Shown: piece after piece, positions 10,858-23,209 of the stretch
Numbering within the stretch: position 1 is the first letter of the stretch
How the letters are laid out: each line of letters opens with the position of its first letter
From: Golubevia sp. BC0850
Taxonomy: Eukaryota; Basidiomycota; Exobasidiomycetes; Golubeviales; Golubeviaceae
Length of the DNA stretch: 64,000 nt
Direction of reading: 5' to 3'
Assembly: GCA_012976225.1 (NCBI GenBank)
Contig: JAAVVG010000012.1
Location: 496,001-560,000, forward strand
The notes under the pieces: generated by a model
What the model saw: the letters and a program-made list of their open reading frames with translations, nothing else
What the model was told of the DNA's origin: nothing
Database searches by the model: none
Translations under genes and position numbers: made by a program

Positions 10858-13810
10858 TCAACGAGGAGGATTCTGAGGAAGTTTCAAAGGTGGCAGTGTT
10901 CTATCCTCGAGGAACGACGGATCTCGATTGCCAACCTGCGGAAGAGGTAACGTATGCGACGGAGGTAATTGAGAAGCATGACTCCGATGATAATAAGGAT
11001 TTGAAACACTTCTATCCCTCTGGGATTGAGAAGTAACTCCACTTCCACCCAAAGGATGAAGATGTAAACCTTGACCAGAACCAGAATAACTCCTACCGTT
11101 AAGTTGTGGTGGAATTGGTCTTCCACTTGTCGATCCATAATAACTAGAGTTAGAAGGTGGTGGTGGAAGTTGTTGCCAGTTAGAAGGTCTTTCTCTTTCA
11201 TGATAACCTTGAAAAGAGCTGGTGGGACTTGGAATTGGTGATCTAGATCTTGAATCCATTCCTCTTTGTTGATCTGTTGAGAAAGTACCTAAATAACCAG
11301 ATCTAGGTAATTGAAATGTTGGAGGACGATTCGATTGAATTGGGTTTGGGTATCTTGATTGAATTGGAGGTGGAATTGGATGAGGTAAATTTCGAGAATC
11401 TGATTCGTATTGTGAATGATGATGATGAGATGGATTTTCAAACCTTGATGAAGATTGACCAAAAGAACCACCTCTACTCATGACAGAAGGTTGAGGAATT
11501 AAAGAAGAAGGATGATGTTGAGCTTGAATTTGAGGTTGTGGTTGATAAGGATTGGATCTAGAATTCGATTGATGATGAGAAGGTAAAGGTAAAGAAGAAC
11601 TTCCAAGTTTTGGACTATAACTAGAAACACTAGTCCAAGAACCAGAATCAGTGTAAGGACTTCTATGAACTTCAGGTGGTAATTTAGGATGAGAATTTCT
11701 AACAAGATCTTCAGATTTCCCTTTTCCTTTTCCTTTAATTTGAGGTTCACTAAACCTTCCACTGCTTAAATCACTGGAAGTAGGAGTTGATGTAGTTCGA
11801 GATTGAGGTGTAGCTTGTTGAATTGGTTTTCCACTTTCTCCTCTACTCCTTTTTTTACCCCTACTTGTTGTTGCAAGTTGACTTTCTTCTGCATCAGATT
11901 CTGAATTAACATCTCTCTTGTTTCCTGGATTCCTTTTCTTGATTCGAGGGTTTTTTCGAACTCGAACTTTTAAACCTTGATCTGCGAAGGATTTTGAAAG
12001 TGAAGTGGATTCTATATTCGCAGAGAGGAGGAAATTGAAAAGAGAAAGAGGTCAGTTGGAGTTGGAATCGAAAGAGAAAGACTTTCATCATCTCTTTCAA
12101 CTCACCTTCCATTCCAGGGAATCTCTTAGCAGTGAAAACATTGAAAGGAACTGAAAATACAGATCTGCAATGATGTACTTGATTTCTATATTCGGACGTC
12201 GAGAAAGAAAAAATCCAAGGGGGGTGTCAATCCCAGAATTTCAAGCTTCTCTCACTCTCAACCACTCCTCGATCCAAACTCACCCAACAGTTTCAAACAA
12301 GCATAATTTCAATCTATAAGTCCCTTCAACTCTAACACTTAAATCAGGAAAAACGAAAAAAGCTTGATGAGATCCATCAATATCTTTAAGATGATAAAGT
12401 GAAGAAACGCAAGATCCAGTAGTATATCTAGTTTTACCATCCGGTAAAACATGAAGTTCTTCATCTGATTAAAGAAAATAAGAAATGACGGGAAGCATCA
12501 AGAAATCTCAGGTCTCAACAAGGTTGATTTCAAAAGGGAAGATCAAACTCACCAGCATTAGCATCAACTAAAATAGCCAACATGAAAAAATATGGGTTTT
12601 CTAAATACCATGCTTTATCTTCCCAACCTATTCCTTCTTCTGTAATGACTTTTTGACCTCTTCTACCTTGGTCTTCATTCCTTGAAGAATCCCCACTTTC
12701 TATCGAGGTTGGGTTTTCTTTTGAAGATTTCTTCAAACTTTTCAGAGGTTTATCATGAGTGATCACTCTTAATTGAACTATTGGTGCTGGATCTATAGGT
12801 CTACGATCAGCTGGAAAGTCGAGTAAAAGAAAAAGGAGAGGATATAAATCTTGGTGAGAGAAGAATTTTTTGAGAGGCTTAAGGTTTGAGACTCACCTTT
12901 TTCTCCAACTCCACACATTCGACTATGACGAGGTTGCTCTCTAATGGTCAATTGATATTCACTTTGAGTCATTCAGAAAGAGTATCAGGGCGGAAAGAAA
13001 GGGTGTTTAGAGAAAAGTCAGATCGGGTAAAATAGAGGACCATGTGTTGTTGAATTCAAGACCTTCTCGAACGCATGGTGTCGTGTCGGTCGCCCAAAAA
13101 GTTGAAAAACAAGGAACCTCTTTCGAAAGTCCACAAAGATCTCGGTTCAACTCCAAATTCTGGGAACCAAACCTTTCTTGTGGTCTCGCTGAAGTGAAAG
13201 AGAGAGAGTGTGTGTCCCCGCCTGCCACTCTTTCTATACCCTCAATCAGTTCCCTTCTCTCCTTAATTCTCCTCAACCTCTTGACCTAACAAAAAAGTGC
13301 TGACAATTCTCCGACTATCTAAATCGATTTATCACAACGTTGGGATGTATTCTGTACTCACATAAAATCTCTGTTCTCAAACTGTTGCTTTACAGCAGCG
13401 TACTGATAACTGATAGTTCCCTCCGACTGTGAATTCTGCTGAGTTGTAGGCTTCCCTTTGGCTGCACTAGAAGTTGAAGCTTTCGATTTCTTTGAGGTTG
13501 TGGATGAAGGTGTTGGAGGGATTGGAGTTTGAGGGATTGAAGTTGAAGGAATTGATTGAGATTGAGTGCAAGTTGCTCCAGGAGATCTCAAGGGAAGTGA
13601 TCGAATCTCTCTAGAAGTGAAAGTGGAGGCTGAAGTTGAAGTCGAAGGTTGATCATCATTTAACAATTGAGTTACAGAGAAAACAGAGGAAGCTGATTTG
13701 GTTGCAGTTTGAAGGTCTAATTCATCTGATTGCTGTCTCTGTGTCTGATGGTTAGATTCTCTTTCTTCTTCTGTCTCTTTATCTTTATCATTTCCCTTCG
13801 TTTCACTCAT
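10858..13810 (-). CDS. Velvet-domain regulator (VosA/VelB type)
   Basis: The velvet domain is spread over exons 12961-12897, 12810-12553, 12464-12284, 12185-12106 and the start of 12011-10858. It reads EYQLTIREQPRHSRMCGVGE, ADRRPIDPAPIVQLRV, RYTTGSCVSSLYHLKD, FPDLSVRVEGTYRLKLCLFE, HHCRSVFSVPFNVFTAKRFP and STSLSKSFADQGLKVRVRK. Velvet proteins dimerise and bind DNA to couple development with metabolism and light. The tail of about 365 residues is Ser/Pro/His/Gln-rich, with a basic KKRSRG patch near its start. Two starts are possible. ATG at 12972 gives 582 residues. Alternatively an upstream S/T-rich exon (13810-13362) ends at a GTGAGT donor and joins at an AAG acceptor at 12962, in phase, giving 728 residues. 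I favour the longer model. The domain is certain, the N-terminus is not. Confidence 0.85.
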
Positions 13811-14581
13811 CGACGAAATAAGAATTTTTGAGGAACTCAAGAAAGAAGAAAGAAAAAAGAAAAGTTGTTGAGAGAGTGAAGGATGTAGAATCAAACAAGG
13901 TTTGGCACCTCTTGTCCTTTCTTTCTTCGGGAGCTCCTTTCCAATTTCCATGCGGGCGTCGCAGATTAAGAGCAAAATCAAAATGAAATTGAACAATCAA
14001 TCTCGCTTCTGAACAAGTTTAGCCTCTTCCGATACAGTGGTACAGGTCGGACTTTAAAGGTTCCTCTCGATCACTCCCTTCTTTTTCCTTCTTCTTCTCC
14101 TTCCCTTGGAAATCCCTTGGAACTTCCACCCTTCCATTTCTTTCCCACTTCCGCCTTGATCTCTACTAGATTAAAAAACTGACCCCCGGTGCTTTGCTCT
14201 GAACACAGCCACTTCGAAATCATTGTGGCGAGAATATTGCTCTTTCCCGCTACCTGCTACGAGGAGTCAAGAAGCTCATCCAATCCAACTCCTCAATCAA
14301 ATCTCTTTCTGGCAAGAGTTCGAGGAAGACAAAGTTTAGAAAACAGGCAGAAAGACATCTACTTCTATTTCTCACTCATCGATTAACGTATCGTCCAAAT
14401 CTCTTTCAAGTATGATTTTCTTATTTCGAGTGACAATGTGGCAAATTATTACAAGTGACAATCTTTCGAATCTTACTACCCTTTATGATTTTGTTATTTA
14501 CAATTTGGAAACGCAAGTTACTTTTTCTATGGTCCTCTGTTCCGAAACGAGGGGTCTTCCTATCAACCCCTCAATCCTTTC
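13811..14581. other. Intergenic
   Basis: This stretch lies between the probable velvet start and the 3' end of the RRM gene, both on the minus strand. It holds pyrimidine-rich tracts expected in a promoter. I see no supported gene. Confidence 0.4.
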
Positions 14582-17295
14582 CTATTTTCTTCCGAGTAAC
14601 ATCTGAACATCTTCATCAGGATCGAAATCAAAAGGATTAAATCTAGAGCCAATTTCATTCCAAGGAGTTTCAGAAGGAGTTGCACCAAGTACAGGACTTG
14701 AAAAACTAATTCCATGATCTAAACCAAATTTCTCCGTGTTTCTAGATCTTGCAGCTTGACGAGAGGTAAAATCGCTAGAAGGGTTCGATTCGTGATTTTC
14801 TTCTTGAAAGTCAGAAGATGATTCTTGTTGAGGAGTTGAAGCAGAGGAGATTTTGGTGAAGGGGTCAAAAATTGAAGAAGGTGCATTACTATTACTCTTT
14901 CTACGAAGAGAAGCTAATGAAGTTCTAGATCTTAAAGTTGATGATTTTTCGAGATCAGAATCTGATGGATTGAATCCAATGTCTAAACTTGCTAAACTAT
15001 TGATTACTTCTAAATCTCTTACTGGAATTGATGTGGTTCTATTTAGAGGATGAGAACCATTTCTTTGAATTCTTTCTTGATTTTCAATAGAAACAGACCC
15101 TAAAGTCTTAGATCCATTAGTACCAGAAAGTCTTCCAAAAGAATCTCTCTCAAATTCTTCATTCTCAGCATTCAATACCAACCCCAATCCGCTGTTTTGA
15201 GTACTCTGCTGAAGTGAATTTGAAGATCCTAAAACTGAACAAGGCCAAACAGGTCCAGGTTGGTGAGTTCTATCATTTGGATTGATTGAATCCCATCTAG
15301 GTTGAGTTGAAGTTCCTTCATGGATGCTCTCTGGAAGTGCTTTAAGACCTAGACGACCAGATCCTACAGCGCTACGACGAGAATCTGGCGAATGAACAGA
15401 AGTTCCACTTGAAGTTGACGGAGAGTAACTTTGAGAACTATAGTCAGAGTAGCTTGAGGCTTCTAGAGATGGACTACTACTTGAGTTTGGAGATGCGAAA
15501 TAAGAAATACGGTCTAGAAGTTGACTAGGAGAGAAACGAGGTTGACTGTATGCGGTGAAAATGACGCAAATGATCAGTTAATTTTCTTGGTGAAGCTTAG
15601 AGACTAAGTTTCAGTCCCTTCAAACATCGCCAAATCTGAACTCACATCGAAAGGTTCGATCTCAGAGCCGGACAGACAGATGGAGAGCTACTAGAACGAG
15701 CCGAACGTGGATAAGCTTCCTTATTCAAGTTTCCCTCTCCCTTGTAATCAAAGTTTTCAAAAAAATCTATTCTTCCAAATCCAGAGTTTTTGCCTCCAAG
15801 TTGTCTTGCAGGTGGATGAGAAAAGCGTCTTGATCTTGGATCTTCGACATTGATCTCATTTTCCATCTCATCGCCTGCAGCTGATGAAGTTGAAGATCTA
15901 CTGGAACCCCTTAGACGTTTTTGAGCTTCACTATCAGCGAATCTAGCTTGTAAAGGATTTGAAGATCCGTGGAGAGTTTTGAGGTGAAGAAGTGAAATGA
16001 CACGTTGAGCAGTTTCTCTGGAATCGAAACGCATGAATCCAACTCCTTTGGAGATTCCAGACTTGTCGGTGATGATTCTTGAACTGATAATTGTGTACGG
16101 TAAACACATTGCTTCGAGATTCTGCAAGAAGGAATTCGAAAGAAAGCCTGTCAGCAAGGTCTTGAAGTAGGCTTCGAATGTCGATGAGAGAAACCTTTTC
16201 ACTTACTTGAACGTTGAATCTGACTGGAAGACTTTGATGGGGAAGTGTTAGAAAATAAAATAGGTTAATTGAAGAATAAAATTCGAAAGACGTTGAACGA
16301 AAAAAGTGTCGAACTTGTACCTACTTTGAGACGTAAACATTTGCGCAACTCCTGTCACTCAATCTACGGAACTTGGCACGATAAGACTCCTGTTCGAAAA
16401 CAATGAAGATGAAAAACGAAGGTCAGAAACCAAGGGTCAACAAAAGCTGATCAGTGGGAGAGAACGTACCTTGGCTGCACTGGCAAAGAAACCGGCTGCT
16501 TGGAATCCGTTGATGGCGGTCGAAGCTCCCAATCTGTCGGCGTAGAGAATGAATCCAAATCTGGAGAAAGAAAAAAAAGGGAAGAAAATGTTTGTAGTCG
16601 GCAAAAAAGATCTTCTAATGAGCTAGCAGAACACATCCTTTCTTCTCCATCACGCTCAATCACCCCTTGCATTCTCCGGTGTGCTCGCAGATGATTGCCT
16701 TGTGAGAAAGGACTTCTCCGAAACGACTTCCAATCTCTAGAAGATCGTCATCGGTAGCATTGATTTCCAATCCGTTAACATAAACGTTGTTGCTCATGAG
16801 CTCTACGCAGTCATCTTTTCTATCGCGAGGAGCTTCATCTTGAACAGCTCTAAAGTATTCGGCTCTGGTCTGAGCTTGTTCCAAAGCTAGATTTGGACTG
16901 GCAGCTGAACCTTCGTTAGAAGAACCACTGAATTGGAAAGGGTCTGAGCGTTCAGAATCTAGCTCGATCGAATAACTAGAACCTCTGCTCATTGAATAAG
17001 GAGTGTGACTTGCTTGAGTTCTATAAGATGGTGCTGGGGAAGGAAGCAAAGCTCTGGTCCGATTGGTTGTTTGAGAAATAGTAGGAGAAGGAAGTGATTG
17101 AGTGGTGGAGGTAGCATTAAAAAGTTGGTGTTGAGTTGGAGGAGGTTGAGACGGATGAGAAGTTGTATGTTGAAAGTTTTGAGGGTATTGAGGTGAAGTT
17201 GAAAAATGATTATAGGAGAAGTTGGATCCAGAATTACGAGGAGAAGAAAGATTAGAGGAAGTTGAGGAAAATGAGGCGGGTGGGGATGGAGACAT
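14582..17295 (-). CDS. Two-RRM RNA-binding protein, RBMS-like
   Basis: Six exons (17295-16664, 16560-16470, 16389-16325, 16231-16207, 16121-15646, 15545-14582) encode about 750 residues. RRM1 (about residues 168-242) reads NNVYVNGLEINATDDDLLEI and the RNP1 KGFGFILY, which is completed across intron 1. RRM2 (about 255-340) reads ANVYVSNLPVRFNVQNLEAM and KGVGFMRFD. The pair, with LHLKTLHGSSNPLQARFADSEAQKRLR after RRM2, resembles the RBMS/MSSP group of single-stranded nucleic-acid binders. Flanks are Ser/Pro/Gln-rich. Exon 4 is a 25-nt microexon entered at an AAG acceptor; without it the RNP2 of RRM2 would be lost. Target RNAs cannot be inferred. Confidence 0.87.
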
Positions 17296-17689
17296 TGTTC
17301 ATGCGGATGAGGAGATGGTTTGATTTCTAAAGGTTGAGTTGCTGACGATTTCCGTTAATCTAATTCAATAGTGAATGGACTTATTAGAGATTGTGCTGGA
17401 ATGAATAGCGAATAAAGATCGGGAAAGAATGAGGAGGGGGGAGAGAAGAAGAAGTGGCGAGAGCTCGATTTAAATAACAAATCTCACCCGCTCCGAAGGT
17501 CGATAAAGAATTCATACCCGCTCATCTTCCATTGTTACCGAAAGAAGCTGAGTCTTAGGTAATGACGATCATTTCTCAGCCGTTCCGTGATTCCAAAGTG
17601 ACGGGAATGCGAGTGGCGCGACGTACTGTATCGTATCTACCTTCTACCACACCACTACCTTCAAATCCTCATCTTCCCTTGAATTTTTT
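17296..17689. promoter_or_regulatory. Divergent promoter region, RRM gene and Mis18
   Basis: Only 394 bp separate the start codons of the minus-strand RRM protein and the plus-strand Mis18 gene, so both promoters must lie here. The stretch shows pyrimidine tracts on the sense side of each gene and no ORF of note. Confidence 0.45.
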
Positions 17690-20083
17690 ATGAATCCAAA
17701 CTCGAAAGGAAAGCAAGTGGAAAGAGAAAGGTCAATCTCTGTTGTTTCTATCAAATCCTCAAGCCATTCAGACCAGTTTCGAGTTCCATCTCAACCTCAA
17801 CCTCATCATCTCCGTTCTCAGCATCCCTCAACCGACGGCTACCCAAATTCTAACCCATATACTTACGACCACAATCAAGATCCAGAAAGAAGAAGAATGA
17901 TGATTGTAGGAGGTAGAGAATCTTCAGTCTCTTCTTCCATAGCAGCTGCTCAAGGAATTCCAAACCGCAATCCAAACCTTCCCTCTTCTTCCTGGATGAA
18001 CAGACAATCAAGCTCAAATCAATATCAATCCTATCCTCATAGAAGCATGCCGGGTGGAGGAGTCGGAGGACCTGCTCCTATGTATCCTCCTTCAATCTCT
18101 GCTAGAAGTGATTTGGATCTAGTTGGAGATGGTCCGCCTGTTGGCCTTGTTAGACCTCCTCCCACCATCTCTTCTGATGGAGGTTTGAATAATGCCGAAA
18201 CTGATAGGGGCTTGGGAGATGAAGAAGAGGAAGGAGATGGTCAGCCTCCTTTGATCTTTCATTGCAAGAAATGTGGGAAGGTCATTGGAGATACTTGGAG
18301 TTGGGTCACTGCTAGGACGGACATGCGAATCGTGGTTTTGGCTAGTGAGTAGACTTCTCGAGAACTCGCTTTGGTAGCTGGAAAAGGAGGGTGTCACTTG
18401 CGGATAGACAAGGGACCTTTGAGAGGTTGTCGTGATTGTCTAACACTCATCCTTTCCCTTTCGGGGTTTCCTTGCTTCCCTACAGCTGTTACAGATGTAG
18501 TCACAGCTCGAGAAGACTCTTATACGTCGAAAGATGCGGGTCCTTTAGCTGGAAGGTGAGTTCTGTGTTCCTCCTCATTTGTAGCCATTCCCATCTTTCT
18601 CCTTTCGAGAGCTGGGCGGGCGATATAGCCAGCTAACCCGCCTCTGGTCTTTCTCACCTCTCACCCAGTCCGCACACTGTCGTCGGATGTTCGAATTGCA
18701 ACGTGACGTTGGGAAAGATCTACCGAATGACGCCTCGAGAGAGAGACGATCTCAGAGATGCTTACAGCTTGGACGTTGATGCTCTTTCCATGTGAGTGCT
18801 GGGCGAAGGAAGAATGGTTCGAGATCAACTTTAGTTGATCATCTGCTAATCACTGGAGACCTGATGTCCAATTTGACCTCTTTGCTGACTCTCTTTCTCT
18901 CGCCACCCACTCTCTCTCGTTCTTTCTGGGTTGAAAATATCCCGATATCTCAATCATCAGCTATCCAGTCGGATCTGCAAACCAATCTGCTCGTTCTATC
19001 CCACCTGAGGCCGCTCTACGGCTGACTCCGGGTTCTTTCCCAGCTCCGACTAGTGCAGCTTCTAATGAAGCCGCCGCTGCTGCTGCTGGGACTAATGGGA
19101 GCGCTATTGCTTCAGGGCATGCTCCTGCAACCTTTCACGAACTCAGTCAGGTGAGTCTGTTCTCAAACCGGTTGATTTTTGGAATCTACGCTGATTTCCT
19201 TCGCCACCCCCTCATCACTCCTTTCTTACTTTCGCATCTCTTTTACCATTTCACTTTCCTTTTTTCACTGTCAACTAGTTGAGAATGCTTGTCATGACTA
19301 TGGGAGAGCGAATGGTCAAATTGGAACAGAGGGTTGAGTTTCTCGAAAGTTCGAGTACTTCTGGAATCAACAAGCATGGATCTGGCTCGACTCTTGGATC
19401 CAATACCAATGGTCCTACTAAGACTTCTGTCGTTCAATCGAAGCAAACAGGCTCAACGAACAGGGTTCAACCTCAACCTCATGTGACTCCCAACCTTCAG
19501 ACTCAAGCAACATCCGGCTGGGCCACCAAATCAATACCCAACGCTGCTAAAGCTCAGTCTTCACCTCTTCATAAGCCGAGCAAGGATTCCGGAAATCGCA
19601 AACCTCAAACCAAAGTCAATCCTTCTAGCTCTGGCTCCGAATCTACTTCCAAGACCTCTTCTACCAGAGCCTCGAAACGAAAGAAGTCCAATAACGAACC
19701 GAAAGTAGAGGAAAAAGTTGAATCGAAGGAAGAAAGCCGGAATCTCAAAAGAAAGCAGGCAAAGAATACTGACCTCGATCAAGCTGGAGAGAACGAAGAG
19801 GAAGAGGATGATTTCGACGCCGATCCTGCAGAAGCTTATGAATTTGGGCCGAAATCTCCTCGAGCTAAGAACAAGTCCGGAGATGTTGCAAAGGTCAATA
19901 GAAGTGGAGCGAAGAATGGTGCAAAAGAGAAAGCTAGGGGTAGGTGAGACGTCTCTGCCTTCCGTTTGGTGTTATGTTTGCATTTGGCACTTTGTATTTG
20001 TATTATTCCTTTCTCGCCGTAAATCTATGATGCTGTCATGTAGGGGTTCGCCCGCCATTGAGGGAATGGAGTCCAGTCGGTGA
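17690..20083 (+). CDS. MIS18: Mis18-family centromere protein
   Basis: Exons 17690-18344, 18486-18555, 18669-18791, 18961-19150 and 19279 onward read in phase. The Mis18/Yippee-like zinc domain spans about residues 190-285: FHCKKCGKVIGDTWSW supplies the first CxxC, then RIVVLATVTDVVTA, PHTVVGCSNCNVTLGKIYR supplies the second CxxC, and LRDAYSLDVDALSIYPVGS closes it. These match fission-yeast Mis18, needed to load CENP-A histone at centromeres. After an Ala-rich stretch, LRMLVMTMGERMVKLEQRVEFLE forms the C-terminal coiled coil used for oligomerisation. The tail is charged and Lys-rich. The frame stops at 19947, but a GTGAG donor overlaps the stop and a short exon (20044-20083) joins in phase, giving about 580 residues; the last exon is uncertain. 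The N-terminal ~190 disordered residues make it much longer than the pombe protein. Confidence 0.88.
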
Positions 20084-20448
20084 GTCGGATCCTTCTCCTC
20101 TATGGAATTTTGTCTCTTCTAATCGCGTTCGGACCAAAATTCTGGTAGAACGAACGCTGAGGATTGTGAGTCGCTTTTGAAATTTGAAACGTGATGGAAA
20201 GGACAGGAGACAAAGGGGAAAACGGGAAAACAAATGCTAACAAGCACGACCCGACCTTTAATGAGTGGCGGATAATGAATGTAAGAACCGTGCCTAATTA
20301 GTTCAGACCTCGATCTTTTTAAAGAAGATTATCAGCAGATCCTTTCCCTTTCTTCCCTCTCGCACTTCTTCTCTTTTCTTCATTCTTTTCTTCTTCCTTT
20401 CTTCCTTCAAGGCTAAACCCAGACTCAACCTTCTCTTCGAGTTTAACA
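20084..20448. other. Intergenic, tandem plus-strand genes
   Basis: This 365-bp stretch holds the end of Mis18 and the promoter of the APSES factor. A possible extra Mis18 terminal exon (donor at 20080, acceptor TAG near 20148) could extend into it, but nothing else supports that. Confidence 0.35.
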
Positions 20449-22722
20449 ATGCAGAATCATTCAATAGCTCCAGTACACTGTGATAGATTGCTTCGGACAA
20501 ATCATCCCTTACTCCCTTTCAGTTTTTCTTCAACTCCTCTTCAACTCAATGAGCCACCTTCAGCAACTTCAATACCAAGACCAATCTTACCAACCAACAG
20601 TAGAAGTCTCTTTCCGATGCTAGGACCTCCAAAAGAACAAGAAAACCATCCATCAACCGTATCAGACAATACAAGGTCATTAGAAGTTCAGAGGCACGAC
20701 CCTCCTAGCTCAAACCATTCCGCCCCTTCAACAAGAGGTCCATCTTACAGAGGCTCAAGTTCCAATCGGAAATCACCTCAAAATGGTCCCCAAAAGTCTT
20801 CAACTCAGCTCCAGTCCCAGTCTCAGCCTCGTCCTCGTCCTCGACCACAGCAACCTTCAGCCCCTGGAAAGCAAAGTAGTAGCAGACCAAGAAGTCCGAT
20901 TCTGCAAATGGCTTCTCATATCGTACCCTCTCAGAATCCTCATGGAAGCAGACCTACAACCCCACACGCAGCTCTTCGAAAACCACCATCTTCCGACTCT
21001 AGCCCCGTTGCTTCCATCAACAGGATGCACGTATCGACTTTTGGCGGATGGGATTCTGGTCCCCGTCAAGTAAATAAAAGGTCACAAGAGACTGCTCTCC
21101 ATCCAATTTCTCCTCCGTACATGTACGAATCTCAAGCAAAATCCACGTATCTCTATCAACAGTCCAGCGAGAGTATCAAGAGATCCTCTGTTTTTGAGGG
21201 CCCGTCTGTTGAAGTCAACCCGGTGAAGAAAACGAAAAGAAGCAAGAGTTCAACTTCAAGCTCAAGTTTGCAGCCGCCTCCAAAACACATTCAGGAGGAT
21301 CAATCTAGATCTCCTTCTCTTTCGATACTCTCCGTTTCAAGCTCAAGCTCTAGGGGCGAAATAACAAGACTCTCCGAAAGTCCAACTGATTCAGCACTCA
21401 GTCTAGATCTCAGCAAGTTACCAGAGATGAGCCGAGCGAAGCTTCACCTCAACAACTCGAAGAGAAGATGGAATGTGACTGCTGCTAACTATGCAACTAG
21501 CGTAGATCCGAGAGGCGAGATTCCAGGTGAGTATCCCCTTTGAGTAGGTGAGGAAGCGACTCGGAAAACTCTCGCACACTTGTCAACCCCCCTTTTCTTT
21601 GTCCTTTCCTTTCCCCTTTTGCTTTTCAGTTCTGAAATACCAAGCTGGAGGAAATCTTTTTCTGATCGATCGTGATACTAGTTATGTCCATTTCTCAAGT
21701 ATCTGGAAGGCATTGGGCCATTCTTCTCTCCCAAAAGGTGATTATGAGAGAACAGGAAGGAATGAGAAGGGCTCCCTCCCATTCAAAGCTGTCTCTTGTT
21801 AACATCTCTTAACCCTTTCTCCGACTCTCTCTCCTCCCGTCTCTTCGACTCTAGGGGAAATCTCACGTCTGCTGAAATCCTCTCCAGGAGTGGAAGAACA
21901 CATGCTACGAATTCGTGGTGGGTTCTCCGCAATCCAGGGGAGTTGGTTTCACATTGATATCGCAAAACATTTAGCTCGCAAGACATGCTACTTCATAAGG
22001 AATGACCTAGTTCCTCTCTTTGGAGAAGACTTCCCTTCTACCTGTCTTACTCCCGAACAAGCAGGCTTCGGAGACTTTTCCTTATCCGAGATCAAGAGCA
22101 AGAGAATTCCTGCCACTGAGAAGAATCTGCATGAGATCAAGTGAATGTCGAAGTTCGAAAAGAGCTACTACAGTGACTCCATTGAAGCCTGCTTGGCAGA
22201 ATGTGCTCAACTTTGAGAGGCTGAAACTGCTTTTCCTTCTTCTCCCTTCCCTTTCCCCTCAGCCCCGCCGACGGTGAAGTGGGTTCACCTCTCACCTCTC
22301 CATTCTTCGCCAACCGTAGCCTCCTCGTCGACGAATCTCCTGCTGAATCGAATTCTGCTCCGCCAATCAACAAGTCGACAGTAGAGCCAGAATCCTTCAG
22401 ACCTTCACCTCAACCCAAGCCTCAATCCTCTGCTCTCGGAGTACCCACCTGGACCTCGTCAGGTGCTCTCCAAGGAAGGTTAGCACCCTTTAAACCCATT
22501 ACACGATCGTTTCGAGCTAGCTTTGAAAAGCAAATGCCACCTCCAATTCCGTTTGGAAAGAACTCTCCTCTCTATATCCCTCCATTCTCAAAACGTCAAG
22601 AGAACAAGACAGAGAAGGAAATAGTGGCTCAACAGGAGAAGGAGCTCTCCGGGAGGATTGACGACGACTGTGAAACTCCTCCTTCAAGAAAACGTTCTAG
22701 AGAAGAATCTGAAGCTCAATAG
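20449..22722 (+). CDS. APSES/KilA-N domain transcription factor, Xbp1-like
   Basis: Four exons (20449-21526, 21630-21737, 21855-22140, 22263-22722) encode about 643 residues. The DNA-binding domain is built from all of exon 2 and most of exon 3: VLKYQAGGNLFLIDRDTSYV, HFSSIWKALGH, then IRGGFSAIQGSWFHIDIAKH and RKTCYFIRNDLVPLFGEDFP. QGxW followed by the AKHLARK helix and LxPLFG is the diagnostic APSES pattern. The FGEDFP end and tyrosine-rich stretch resemble the Xbp1 branch, a stress and cell-cycle repressor in budding yeast, more than Swi4/Mbp1, and no ankyrin repeats follow. The first 330 residues are Ser/Pro/Gln-rich. Intron 2 uses a GTGATT donor. The domain is clear; Xbp1 orthology is inference, and a Bqt4-like membrane role is unlikely because no membrane helix is seen. 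Confidence 0.83.
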
Positions 22723-23209
22723 CAAAAGAACCGACGAATTCCTTCAAACCCAACCGCAAGTCGAATGTGACTTCTAGTCAATCTTATTTTCTTCAAAATA
22801 ACCCAAATTTTTTCCGCGCTCTCAGACTTTAGTTTTCACTAGTAGATAATCTGAACGTTCGATTCTCCTAGCTACGCTCGATTCCTAGATAATCCTCTTC
22901 AATCTGTAAATGATACCATGCACTGTCCTTTTTCCCAAACTTTCTCTGTGACCCATAACAAAATCTCACAGAAAGTTTGTACTTTGCAATACACTAGACA
23001 CTTCGACATTAATCGCAAGCATCCATGCATTTGAATACGGTCCGAGTCTGTCGTGAGTGATAATTCTTCGATTTCTTACGAACAATGGTTGAGAGTGTAA
23101 AGTACAATTGTGATTTTAAGTTTTGGAACTTTTGTTCTTCTTCTTTCCCTTTTGCCCACTTTCCTATTTCCTCGATTCCTTTCTGCCCTTTTCCTCTTTT
23201 CTCCTTCTC
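22723..23209. other. Intergenic, convergent 3' ends
   Basis: This 487-bp stretch lies between the convergent APSES and MRE11 genes. It is AT-richer than its surroundings and shows no coding motif. Confidence 0.4.
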
